DNA from: Portunus trituberculatus
Taxonomy: Eukaryota > Arthropoda > Malacostraca > Decapoda > Portunidae
Assembly (NCBI RefSeq): GCF_017591435.1
Contig: NC_059269.1
Span: 1,262,435-1,326,434 of the forward strand
Length of the DNA: 64,000 bases
Reading direction: 5' to 3'
Positions 22,674 through 34,563 of the stretch are shown piece by piece. The position numbers were made by a program, and so were the translations under genes. A model generated the notes under the pieces. It ran no database searches. It was given only the letters and a program-made list of their open reading frames with translations, and was not told the DNA's origin. The number at the start of each line of letters is the position of its first letter. Within the stretch, counting starts at the first letter, position 1.

Positions 22674-25573
22674 GGAAGTGGTTCATAACCCAGAAAAGTA
22701 CAGCAAGAAAGGACTAAAGAAACTTACATATGAGCGAAATGTAATGTATTCCAACATAAATGGAGTGATATCGGGATTTTAGAACTCAACGATTACTTGA
22801 GGACAAGAACCCAGATATTGTGGGTCTTACTGAAACAAAACTGAGAGAGGAGAAGACCTGATGAAGGTTGGAGAAGGAAATATAACGTTTGGAAAAGAAA
22901 TAGAGTAGGTAAGATGGGAGGAGGAGTGATGTTGCTGGTTAAAAAAGATATAAAGGTGGATCAAGTGAAAAAAGGTATGGGAAAGGCAGAAGTGCTAAAG
23001 ATCAGAGCAGAAACTAATGAAGGAAAAAGAGGCACTACATAGTGGTGTACGTACCACCTAAGACAAATGCATGGTCAGTACAGGAATATGAAGAAATGAT
23101 AAGTGATACAGGAACATGTCTGGAAGAAATGTTGGGTGGCTGTGAACGAACTATAATGATGGGAGATTTTAATTGTAAAGAGGTGTGTTGGGAGGACTGG
23201 TCAATGGAAGGATCAGAGACAACATGGGAAATACACTATTGACACTGGCAATGGAAAATGTGTTAACTCAGTGGGTCAAAGAAGATACTAGGTTTGGAGG
23301 AGAGGAGCATCGTCAAGACTGGACTTGGTCTTTAGTACAGAGCCAATGGTCATTGAGGAGATGAGGGTGGAGTGCCCTTTAGCAAGAGTGATCATGCAGT
23401 TTTGGAGTTCAAGGTGATAGATGAAGAAATCTAGAAGAAATGAAGAATATAAAGTGGGAAGATGGAATTATGCCAAGACAGATTTTGGAAACCTAAAGAA
23501 ATTCTTTCAAGAGACAAATTGGATGAAATTCAAGAGTGCTAAGGAGCAAATGAAAAGTGGAAGGAATTTATAAAAATATACAAAGAAGGTGAGAAAAATT
23601 TGTACCAATAAGACAACATAGAAGTTGGAAAGCAGGACTGGTTTAACGATAGATGTGAAAAGGCTAGAACAAGAAAAGAGGATGCATGGAAGAGGTGGAG
23701 AAGGAAAAGACGGATTAAGCAGTGGGAAAGTTACAAAAGAGCAAGAAATGAATATGTGTTGATTAGAAGAGAAGAAAGAAAGAAACAAGAAAAGGATATA
23801 ATTGATAAATGTAAAGACCAACCAAGGCTTTTTACAGACATGTGAACAACAACATCAAAAATAGAAAGTATTGAAAGTTTAGAAGTAAATGGAGTATGCA
23901 GTGAAGATCCCAGGAAATGGCAGAGGCTATGAATGGATGCTTTCGGAAGGTATTCACAAAGGAGACTGCTTTTGACAAACCACTGGTAATGGAACAGAAA
24001 GGGATTATGAAGGAGTTTCAAGTAACTGTGGAGGAGATCAAGAACATGATGGGGAGTTTAGAAGTGAGAAAAGCTGTGGGACCTGATGGGGTATCAGGAT
24101 GGATTTTAAGAGAATGCAGGGAGCAATTGGCAGAAAAAGTTTGTGAAGTAATTGATGCCTCATTAAGGGAAGGTGTAGTGCCCCAAGACTGGAAAAGAGC
24201 TAACATTGTCCCAATCTATAAATCAGGTAACAAGAGACCCATTGAACTATAGACCAGTGTCACTTACAAGTGTGGTAGCTAAGATGTGTGAGAGGGTGGT
24301 GAAGAATAGATGGACAGACTTCTTGGAGAAAAATGACATACTTTGTGAGTGTCAATTTGGTTTTAGAAAAGGCGTTCATGCACGACAAACCTGATATGTT
24401 ACTATTCGAGGGTGATAGATGTAATACAGGAAAGAGATGGTTGGGCTGATGGAATATATCTGGATTTAAAAAGGCCTTTGATAAGGTACCACACCAGAGA
24501 CTGATCTGGAAACTTGAAATGGTAGGAGGAGTGCATGGCAGTTTACTAAAATGGATGGAAGACTTTTGGTAGGAAGAGAAATGAGAACAATAATTAAGGA
24601 CAGACCATCAGAATGGGGATTGGTGGAGAGTGGAGTTCCACAGGGATCAGTGTTGGCACCAGTAATGTTCGCAGTCTACATAAATGACATGGTGGATGGG
24701 GTGTCCAGTTATGTGAGCCTATTTGCAGGCGATGCAAAATTGTTAAGAAAAGTGAGATGTGACAAAGATTGCGAACTACTCCAGGAAGACTTGGACAGAA
24801 TATGGAAATGGAGCTGTACATGGCAAATGGAGTTCAACACGACAAAATGCAAGAAAATAGAGTTTGGCAAGAGTGAAAGAAGAATCAGGAGTATGTACAA
24901 GATAGGAAATGAAGACATAAAACCAGTCATGAAGAAAAAGACCTTGGGGTGACAATTACCAATGACCTATCGCCAGAGAGACATATAAACAAAATAATTG
25001 GAGAAGTATTGAACTTATTGAGGAACATAAGAGTGGCGTTCGTATATTTAGATGAAGAAATGATGAAGAAAATAATTACTGCAATGATAAGACCGAGGCT
25101 TGAATATGCAACAATACAGTGGGCTCGAACTTAAAGAAACACATAAGGAAACTAGAGAAAGTACAGAGGGCTGCAACAAAATGGTGCCTGACTTAAGAGA
25201 TTTGACTTATGAAGACAGACTGAAAAGAATGCAACTTCCAACCCTGGAAAACAGAAGAAAGGGAGACCTGATAGCAATATACAGAGTGATGATTGGCATG
25301 GAAAAATGGATAGGGAAGATCTGTGTATGTGGAATGGAAGAATGTCGAGAGGGCATGGGAAAAAACTAAAATGGCCACTTATAGGAGAGATGTGAAAAAT
25401 ATAGCTTCCCTCATAGAAGGGTGGAAGCATGGAATAGTTTAGACGTGGAAGTGGTCAGCGCAAGGAATATTCATGATTTTAAGAAAAAGCTGGACATTAA
25501 TAGATATGGAGACGGGACAACACGAGCATAGCTCTTTTCCGTATGTTACAATTAGGTAAATACAATTAGGTAA

Positions 25574-25608
<35 letters not shown>
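22674..25608 (+). mobile_element. CR1-like LINE (aatt), 5'-truncated copy with tail (X)
   Basis: Runs from the last codons of ORF1 (GSGS-type start then MYSNINGVI) through endonuclease (GDFNCKEVCWED) and reverse transcriptase (KAVGPDGVSGW, NYRPVSLTSVVAKM, GVPQGSVLAPVMF, FAGDAKLL in place of FADD) to the aatt tail and CA run at 25577. Broken by many frameshifts. It is nearly the same base for base as 26703-29617, including most of the inactivating indels. Confidence 0.88.
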
Positions 25609-25612
<4 letters not shown>

Positions 25613-25823
25613 GCGGATGTGGTCGCTGAGCTCAGAGCAATCATCTCTAATTCTACAGTTACCATTGCCTAAGAGTAACCAAGGTGGGAAAGGAGCTGGT
25701 AATGTTTGTCCCGTCTCCATATAGTCATGTTAACTGTTGATTAGCAAAATAATGTCCAGGAAGGTGAATATAAACTGTAGCCTGCGTTTGAGCCATCAGC
25801 TGGTTTGTTTACATCTGCGCAAC

Positions 25824-26735
25824 ATGGCGGCCGTGAACTCGAAAGATGAATCAGACTTCACAGGATTTCAAGGAATAATGGAGAAGAGCGTTTATGTGAA
25901 GAAAATTCTGGAGTTGGAAGGTAAAATTGAAAAACTGTTTGAAAAGTATGGGGGCCTGGAAACGAGTTATGACAATGTAATGAAAGAGTGTGCCGATATG
26001 AAGAAGGAAAATGCAGTACTGAAAGAGGAAGTTAAGCTAATTAAAGTGAATTGCGAAAAATGTGGAGAATCTCTAGGAAAAGTGATGGAGAAGCAGGCTG
26101 AATGGAAAAAAGTCAGGAAGTGGAAAGAAAGGAGGTAAATTACAAAGTTGCAAGTCTGGAAAAGGAAATCAAAGAGTCTGGGAGAAAACTTTGGGCCTTG
26201 CTGAAATTATAGATCAACAGATCATAGAAGAAGATTGCTGAGAAAGTGGTGAAGGTTATTAAGTCAAATGAGACATTGGTGAGGAAACTGTAGACAAAAG
26301 AGATGTGTGGTGATATTTGGTGTGGAGGAGGATAAGACACCGAGTAAAATGGAGAGAGAAAAACATAAAAAGGTGATAAATAATATCATTAATGTGGTGC
26401 AGGAGGAGGAAAAGACCTAGTACAAGAAATAGAGGACTTCCATAGAATTGGAAAGTTCACAGGAGAAGGTATGAGGCCAATAAGAATCAAACTTAAGTCA
26501 CAAAAGGATGTAGATGAATTGGTGGAGAAGTCATGGAGGCTAGCCCAGCAGGAAACAACAAGGAAGATTTGGTTGAGAAGAGATCTCGGTGAAAAGGAAG
26601 AGAAATGTTAAATGAGTTGAGAAAGGAGGCTTTGAAAAAAATGAAGAGAGGACAGAAGAGGAGAAGAAAGAGTTTTCTGGAGAATCTTGGATATGAGACT
26701 GAGGAAGTGGTTCATAACCCAGAAAAGTACAGCAA
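25824..26735 (+). pseudogene. ORF1 of CR1-like LINE (aatt), frameshifted
   Basis: The likely start is ATG at 25824 (context AACATGG), giving MAAVNSKDESDFTGFQG; an upstream in-frame ATG at 25737 reads through apparent 5' UTR. The first ~105 residues are a Lys/Glu coiled coil (KIEKLFEKYGGLE). After frameshifts near 26130 and 26240 come VVIFGVEEDK, QEIEDFHRIGKF and RPIRIKLKSQKDVDELVEK in other frames, the same RRM-like block as the sister elements, then KKMKRGQKRRRKSFLENLGY. It cannot make a full protein. Confidence 0.78.
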
Positions 26736-26759
26736 GAAAGGACTAAAGAAACTTACGTA

Positions 26760-29540
26760 TGAGCGGAATGTAATGTATTCCAACATAAATGGAGTGATAT
26801 CGGGATTTTAGAACTCAACGATTACTTGAGGACAAGAACCCAGATATTGTGGGTCTTACTGAAACAAAACTGAGAGAGGAGAAGACCTGATGATGGTTGG
26901 AGAAGGAAATATAATGTTTGGAAAAGAAATAGAGTAGGTAAGATGGGAGGAGGAGTGATGTTGCTGGTTAAAAAGATATAAAGGTGGATCAAGTGAAAGA
27001 AGGTATGGGAAAGGCAGAAGTGCTAAAGATCAGAGCAGAAACTAATGAAGGAAAAAGAGGCACTACATAGTGGTGTACGTACCACCTAAGACAAATGCAT
27101 GGTCAGTACAGGAATATGAAGAAATGATAAGTGATACAGGAACATGTCTGGAAGAAATGTTGGGTGGCTGTGAACGAACTATAATGATGGGAGATTTTAA
27201 TTGTAAAGAGGTGTGTTGGGAGGACTGGTCAATGGAAGGATCAGAGACAACATGGGAAATACACTATTGACACTGGCAATGGAAAATGTGTTAACTCAGT
27301 GGGTCAAAGAAGATACTAGGTTTGGAGGAGAGGAGCATCGTCAAGACTGGACTTGGTCTTTAGTACAGAGCCAATGGTCATTGAGGAGATGAGGGTGGAG
27401 TGCCCTTTAGCAAGAGTGATCATGCAGTTTTGGAGTTCAAGGTGATAGATGAAGAGAAATCTAGAAGAAATGAAGAATATAAAGTGGGAAGATGGAATTA
27501 TGCCAAGACAGATTTTGGAAACCTAAAGAAATTCTTTCAAGAGACAAATTGGATGAAATTCAAGAGTGCTAAGGAGCAAATGAAAAGTGGAAGGAATTTA
27601 TAAAAATATACAAAGAAGGTGAGAAAAATTTGTACCAATAAGACAACATAGAAGTTGGAAAGCAGGACTGGTTTAACGATAGATGTGAAAAGGCTAGAAC
27701 AAGAAAAGAGGATGCATGGAAGAGGTGGAGAAGGAAAAGACGGATTAAGCAGTGGGAAAGTTACAAAAGAGCAAGAAATGAATATGTGTTGATTAGAAGA
27801 GAAGAAAGAAAGAAACAAGAAAAGGATATAATTGATAAATGTAAAGACCAACCAAGGCTTTTTACAGACATGTGAACAACAACATCAAAAATAGAAAGTA
27901 TTGAAAGTTTAGAAGTAAATGGAGTATGCAGTGAAGATCCCAGGAAATGGCAGAGGCTATGAATGGATGCTTTCGGAAGGTATTCACAAAGGAGACTGCT
28001 TTTGACAAACCACTGGTAATGGAACAGAAAGGGATTATGAAGGAGTTTCAAGTAACTGTGGAGGAGATCAAGAATATGATGGGGAGTTTAGAAGTGAGAA
28101 AAGCTGTGGGACCTGATGGGGTATCAGGATGGATTTTAAGAGAATGCAGGAGCAACTGGCAGAAAAAGTTTGTGAAGTAATTGATGCCTCATTAAGGGAA
28201 GGTGTAGTGCCCCAAGACTGGAAAAGAGCTAACATTGTCCCAATCTATAAATCAGGTAACAAGAGACCCATTGAACTATAGACCAGTGTCACTTACAAGT
28301 GTGGTAGCTAAGATGTGTGAGAGGGTGGTGAAGAATAGATGGACAGACTTCTTGGAGAAAAATGACATACTTTGTGAGTGTCAATTTGGTTTTAGAAAAG
28401 GGCGTTCATGCACGACAAACCTGATATGTTACTATTCGAGGGTGATAGATGTAATACAGGAAAGAGATGGTTGGGCTGATGGAATATATCTGGATTTAAA
28501 AAAGGCCTTTGATAAGGTACCACACGGAGACTGATCTGGAAACTTGAAATGGTAGGAGGAGTGCATGGCAGTTTACTAAAATGGATGGAAGACTTTTGGT
28601 AGGAAGAGAAATGAGAACAATAATTAAGGACAGACCATCAGAATGGGGCTTGGTGGAGAGTGGAGTTCCACAGGGATCAGTGTTGGCACCAGTAATGTTC
28701 GCGGTCTACATAAATGACATGGTGGATGGGGTGTCCAGTTATGTGAGCCTATTTGCAGACGATGCAAAATTGTTAAGAAAAGTGAGATGTGACAAAGATT
28801 GCGAACTACTCCAGGAAGACTTGGACAGAATATGGAAATGGAGCTGTACATGGCAAATGGAGTTCAACACGACAAAATGCAAGAAAATAGAGTTTGGCAA
28901 GAGTGAAAGAAGAATCAGGAGTATGTACAAGATAGGAAATGAAGACATAAAACCAGTCATGAAGAAAAAGACCTTGGGGTGACAATTACCAATGACCTAT
29001 CGCCAGAGAGACATATAAACAAAATAATTGGAGAAGTATTGAACTTATTGAGGAACATAAGAGTGGCGTTCGTATATTTAGATGAAGAAATGATGAAGAA
29101 AATAATTACTGCAATGATAAGACCGAGGCTTGAATATGCAACAATACAGTGGGCTCGAACTTAAAGAAACACATAAGGAAACTAGAGAAAGTACAGAGGG
29201 CTGCAACAAAATGGTGCCTGACTTAAGAGATTTGACTTATGAAGACAGACTGAAAAGAATGCAACTTCCGACCCTGGAAAACAGAAGAAAGGGAGACCTG
29301 ATAGCAATATACAGAGTGATGATTGGCATGGAAAAAATGGATAGGGAAGATCTGTGTATGTGGAATGAAAGAATGTCGAGAGGGCATGGGAAAAAACTAA
29401 AATGGCCACTTATAGGAGAGATGTGAAAAATATAGCTTCCCTCATAGAAGGGTGGAAGCATGGAATAGTTTAGACGTGGAAGTGGTCAGCAAAGGAATAT
29501 TCATGATTTTAAGAAAAAGCTGGACATTAATAGATATGGA
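26760..29540 (+). pseudogene. ORF2 of CR1-like LINE (aatt), frameshifted
   Basis: Endonuclease parts: VMYSNINGVISGF, VYVPPKTNAWSVQEY and MMGDFNCKEVCWEDW (27187-27230). Reverse transcriptase parts: AVGPDGVSGWILREC (~28106), NYRPVSLTSVVAKMCERVV, FGFRKGRSCTTNL, DLKKAFDKVPH (~28496), GVPQGSVLAPVMFAVY (~28662) and LFADDAKLLRKV (~28749), which keeps the catalytic ADD pair. C-terminal: RPRLEYATIQWA and MQLPTLENRRK. About ten frameshifts. Confidence 0.85.
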
Positions 29541-29617
29541 GACGGGACAACACGAGCATAGCTCTTTTCCGTATGTTACAATTAGGTAAATACAATTAGG
29601 TAAATACACACACACAG

Positions 29618-30243
29618 AATTTTCAGAGAAACATATAATTGGCTAAGGAATATTGGATTAGCATTTCACTACATGGACAAAGAAATGATGAAGAAATTGA
29701 TAAGTACTAAAACAAGACCCACATTGGAATATGCAGGAATTGTGTGGACCCTCCATAAAAAGAAACACATAAAGAAATTGGAGACAACAAAAAATGGCTA
29801 CAATAATGATTCCAGAATTTGAAGGGATGACATATGAGGAGAGACTAAAAGCTATGGATCTACCAACCCTGGAACAGAGAAGAGAGAGAGGGGATCTGAT
29901 ACAAGTTTATAAATTGATTAATGGAATGGATCAAGTGGATAATGAAAAACTAATCCTGAGAGAAGAATATGACATTAGAAGCGCAAGATTACATAGTAAG
30001 AAACTGAGGAAGGGAAGATGTCTGAGAGATGTTAAAAAATATAGTTTCCCATAAAGATGTGTTGAGACTTGGAGCAGTTTGGGTGAGGAAGTGGTGTCAG
30101 CAATGAATGTGCATAGTTTTAAAGAAAAATTGGATAAGTGTAGATATGGAGATGGGGCCACATGAGCATAAAGCCCAGGCCCTGTAAAACTACAACTAGG
30201 TAAATACAACTAGGTACAACTAGGTAAATGCACACACACACAC
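29618..30243 (+). mobile_element. CR1-like LINE (aact), 5'-truncated 3' fragment
   Basis: Starts AGAATTTTCAGAGAAACATA after the CA run of the aatt copy. It covers the post-palm region and tail, with three TAGGTA units where one is shortened. Equivalent to 12850-13480 with more changes. Confidence 0.88.
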
Positions 30244-30244
30244 A

Positions 30245-30866
30245 CAGAAAATCTGAGCTCAGTTAAAACACATAAACAAGATATTTGGACTATCATATAG
30301 GATGTTGACTAATATAAGAGTGGCATTTCATTACATGGATAAAGATATGATGAAAAAAATTATCACAAGCATGATACACCCAAGGCTGGAATATGCAGCA
30401 GTGATATGGTCTCCAATTTCTAAAAAGATATGAAAAAACTGGAAAGGATACAGAAGATTGCTACAAAGATGGTACCATTCTTCATACATATGAAGAATGA
30501 CTGAAGGAAATGGGACTGCCAACCTTACAAGATAGAAGAGAAGGCAGGGACCTAATAACAATGTATAAGATAGTAAATGATATTGAAAAGATAGACAAAG
30601 AAGACCTGGTGCTGTTGGCAGAAGAGGATGGAAGGACAAGAGGACATGAAAAGAAGATCAGGATGAGGCAGTGTGTGAAGGATGTTGGAAAATACAGTTT
30701 TCCACACAGAATGGTGGAAAAATGGAATGCATTGGATAATGGATTTGTTGCAGTACATAGTGTGTATAACTTTAAAGGAAAATTAGATAAATGGAGATAT
30801 GAAGACAGGACACTATGAGCCCCGCTCGAACCCTGTACAATACAACTAGGTAAATACACACACCCT
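30245..30866 (+). mobile_element. CR1-like LINE, divergent subfamily, 3' fragment
   Basis: Begins GAAAATCTGAGCTCAG after a CA run and encodes FHYMDKDMMKKI, LPTLQDRREGRDL and EKIDKEDLVLLAEEDGRTRG. The tail is CCCTGTACAATACAACTAGG with one TAGGTAAATAC unit. It is the same subfamily as the 3' part of 30867-33380. Confidence 0.85.
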
Positions 30867-33380
30867 GGTACACTGAACTCTAACCTGTAAGGAGCTTATA
30901 GGTTAAAGTGCAGGATGGGATTGTGGACAAGGTAGGAGGTGGATTGGGTAAAAGCAAGCTGAAGGAACTACGAAATGCATGGAAGCAGGAATTGGAAGAG
31001 GAAAAGTAAAATTTTCGGAGCTTGTAAAGAGATGAATTCAGGAAAACACGAAAGTTGCTGTAATTGAAGTAATTAAAGAGAAAGAAGACCTGGTGTAATA
31101 TACAATGGGTCAGAAAAAAAAAGCTTCATGATTTTTGGGTTGAAGGAAAAGAAAAATCCAAATAAATTCACGAGAGAACATGAAGAGATAGAATTAGCCA
31201 AAACTGTTATCAAACAAGTACAAGACAGCACAGCACACAAGAACTAGGCCAGGAGATGGAGGAAGTGATCAGGCTAGGAAGATACAGTGAAGTGGATAGG
31301 AGACCAGTAAAGGTGAGAATGTGATCCCAAGTGGATGTAGAGGAAATTATGGCAAGGAAAGGGACGCTGGCTGATGATATTGAACACAAGGATATATGGA
31401 TAAAAAGAGATATGAACTTAGAGGAGAGGGAAAAGGAGAGAATGCTAAGAAGTGAAGCTAAGGAAAAATCAAGAAAAGGACAGAGATAGAGAAGAAAAAT
31501 TTTTACTGGAGGATTCTGGATATGTGACTAAAGAAGTGGTACCTACAGAAGAAAAAGGAGATCGTGGAGGCAAGAAATTAAGAATGACTTATACTAATAT
31601 AGATGGGTTGTTATCCAGCATGTTGAAGGTTAGGGATTATTTAAAGAGAAAAAGCTGGATGTAATGTGCATCATTGAAACAAAACTAAGAGAGCAAATCC
31701 ATGTTGAAGAAGGGAAGACATACCAAACAGAGAAGGAAATGTGTGAAATAATGAATAGGAGCTTCAAAACGATGTTCACTGCAGAAGAAGATTTCACAGA
31801 ATCTAATAATAAGACATTGCATTGCCAAGGATTACAAGAGATTGCAGTGCACAAAGAAGATATTGGAAGATTATTAGATAAGTTGGAGGTCAGAAAAGCA
31901 ATGAGGCCAGATGGTGAATCAGGCTGGGTGTTAAAAAAATGTAAAGAGCAACTACTGGATCCAATTTGGGAAATAATTACAAGTTCAATAAGTACGGGAA
32001 GTTCCACTAGAATGAAAGAGAGCCAACGTAATACCAATATTTAAAGAAGGAAAGGCAACTGAACCACTAAACTACAGACCAGTGTCACTTACAAGTGTTG
32101 TAGGAAGTTGTGTGAAATGATTATCAAAGAAAAATGGGTAAAATTTTTAGAAGAGGAGCAAGTCATATCAAACAGATAATATGGGTTCAGGACAGGGAGG
32201 TCATGTGTATCAAACTTAAGTTTCTACTCAAGAGTAATAGAATGACTGGAAAGCACAGATGGATGGGTGGACAGAGTGTACCTGGATATTAAAAAGGCTT
32301 TTGATAAAGTTCCTCATATAAGACTACTTTGGAAACTAGAGAACATAGGAGGACTGTGAGGAACTTTGCTAGAATGGACAAGGGATTATTTGAAGGACAG
32401 TGAGATAAGAACTGTGATCAGAGATACATATTCATCTTGGGATAAAGTACCTAGTGGGCCACAAGGGTCAGTGTTAGCCCCCAGGATGTTTCAAATTTAT
32501 GTAAATGACATTTACATTGGGGTAAATAGTTATATAAATTTATTTGCTGATGATGCAAAGCTGTTAACAGTTATCAAAACCAGAGAGGACTGTCTGCTGT
32601 TGCATGAAGATATAAACAAGATCCATGGATGGAGTAGGAAGTGGAAGTTGGAGTTTAATGCCAAGAAATGTCACATAATGGAACTAGGAAAGAGTAAGAG
32701 AAGACCAGTATGGAACTATTCAATGGGAGAGGAACAAATAATGAAAACTAAAGAGGAAAAAGATCTGGAAGTGATCATACAGGAAAATCTGAGCCCTGAA
32801 AAACACACAAGCAAGATATTTGGACTATCATTTAAAAAATATGATGAAAAAAATCATCACAAGCATGATATGCCCAATGCTGGAATATGTAGCAGTGGTG
32901 TGGTCTCGAAGCTCTAAAAAAGGATATAAGAAAATTGGAGAGGATACAGAAGATTGCTATAAAGATGGTGCCGGAATTAAAAGACCTAACATATGAAGAA
33001 CGAATGAAGGAAATAGGACTGCCAACCTTACAAGATAGAAGAGAACGTGAGGACTTAATAACAATGTACAAGATAGTCAATGGCATTGAAAAGATAGACA
33101 AAGAAGACCCGGTGCTGTTGACAGAAGAAGATGTAAGGACAAGAGGACATGAAAAGAAGATCAGGATGAGGCAGTGTGAAGGGTATTGGAAAATACAGTT
33201 TTCCAAACAGAACGGTGGAAAAATGGAATGCACTGGAGAATGAAGTTGTTACAGCACATAATGTGCATAAATTTAAGGAAAAATTAGATAAATGGACATA
33301 TGGAGACAGGACATTTTGAGACCCACTCGAACCCTGTACTATACAACTAGGTAAAAAAAAACACACACACACACACACAC
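30867..33380 (+). mobile_element. CR1-like LINE, divergent subfamily, internally deleted copy
   Basis: Holds a decayed ORF1 (30930-31500: FMIFGLKEKKNP, EEVIRLGRYSEVDRRPVKV), the start of ORF2 (MTYTNIDGLLSSM, VMCIIETKLREQI) and then jumps at ~31700 straight to the reverse transcriptase lead (EKEMCEIMNRSFKTMFTAEEDF), so most of the endonuclease is deleted. Reverse transcriptase includes VRKAMRPDGESGW, GPQGSVLAPRMF (~32456) and LFADDAKLL (~32540) in a 183-codon frame. The tail at 33335-33380 is CTATACAACTAGGTAAAA then CA repeats. Confidence 0.85.
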
Positions 33381-33617
33381 ATATAGAGACACACACACAC
33401 ACCGTAGCCGTTGCTGAGAGAGGACGGCTCGTCTCCGGCTGTGGACGGGAAGAAGGAAAATACCTATGGTGTTACAGGGCCCAGGTAATTCTAAGTTAGT
33501 GTCCTGTTAATGTCCTACTGTCGCTTAGTGTTGAAAGTGAGGGATATGGAGAGTGATCCCTGAGAGGAGAATGTGGGCGGTGATTGTTTTGGCCGTAATC
33601 AGCTGACGATAACAAAA

Positions 33618-34563
33618 ATGGCATCTAGACAAGCAAGAGACTTTGAAGGTTTCATAACTATGCCAAAAGGACTGGAGACACTAGATATTGATGCAAGTAT
33701 CCAGGCACTGGAAAGTAAGTTCCTAAACATTTTGTCCATAGAAGAAAAACTGGATAGAGTTCTAGCCGAGAATGATTCGTTCAAAAAAGAGATCTATTTG
33801 TTAACGTTAGCGAATAAAGAGCTATTGAAGGAAAAAGTAGAGATGGAGAAAGAAAACCAACAACTAAGGAAACAATGTGAAGAGATGAAGGTTAAACTCA
33901 TGGAAATGGAGATAAAAATATCCGAAGGGGACTTGAGGAAGGAGGAATGCCTTAATCTAATTGATACCATGATGAAAGAAGTGAACCATGAACATCAGGA
34001 GGTACAAAGGTCGTTTAGGAGATAGTAAAAAGCAGGAAGAGGAAAATAAAGGAATTACGCAGAGAGAAATGGTAAAGGCACTAAAGGAAAATGAGTATGT
34101 GGTGAGAGATATTGCTGAAAAGAAAAAATGTGTGATCATAATAGGATTGCGGGAAGAAACTAACAGGAACTGGCAGGACAGGATGGATAAAGAAAATGAC
34201 AGGATTAAGTCTTTACTGAACAAGATCTCTGTGGAAGAAGAGGACCTATATGCTGAGGTAGAAGAAAGTGTGAGATTGGGAGCTTTTGAGGAAGGCAAGA
34301 ATAGACCATTAAAATTGAAATTAAAGTCTCAGGTGGCAGCGGAGGCCTTGTTGAGGAGGGCTTGGAAACTTAAGGACTCTGAGGAAACCAAAACAATTTA
34401 CATAAGAAGAAATATGTCACAAGATGAGCGAATGAAAATGAAGGAGCTTGTAACTGAAGTGAAGGAGAGGAATGACGAAAGAACAGAGGAGGAAAAGACC
34501 AAGTTTTTTGGGAGGATGAGAAATGGGAGGCTAAAGAAGTGGTGGATAAAACAAACGGAATAG
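33618..34563 (+). pseudogene. ORF1 of CR1-like LINE (aaat)
   Basis: Likely start ATG 33618 (AAAAATGG), MASRQARDFEGFITMPKG, matching in position the ATG of the aatt ORF1; an in-frame ATG at 33573 precedes it. Residues ~30-135 form a coiled coil (ALESKFLNILSIEEKLDRV; KEKVEMEKENQQLRKQCEE). One frameshift lies between 33990 and 34020. Then KKCVIIIGLREETNR and EVEESVRLGAFEEGKNRPLK mark the RRM-like domain, and IYIRRNMSQDERMKMKELV the C-terminal block. The end overlaps the first ATG of ORF2 by 25 bp. Confidence 0.82.

Larger units (their letters stand above)
25609..29617 (+). mobile_element. CR1-like LINE (aatt), full-length but degenerate copy
   Basis: Begins right after the CA run of the preceding copy with a 5' UTR (25609-25823), then ORF1 (from ATG 25824), ORF2 (about 26760-29540) and a tail of two TAGGTAAATACAAT units. 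Length ~4.0 kb, like the aact copy at 17341. No long ORF survives. Confidence 0.88.

Noticed and set aside
23507..24021. Minus-strand Phe/Leu-rich frames resembling membrane proteins (also 27537-28051, 19344-19712)
   Set aside because: They are the complement of Lys/Glu-rich LINE ORFs and occur in every copy.
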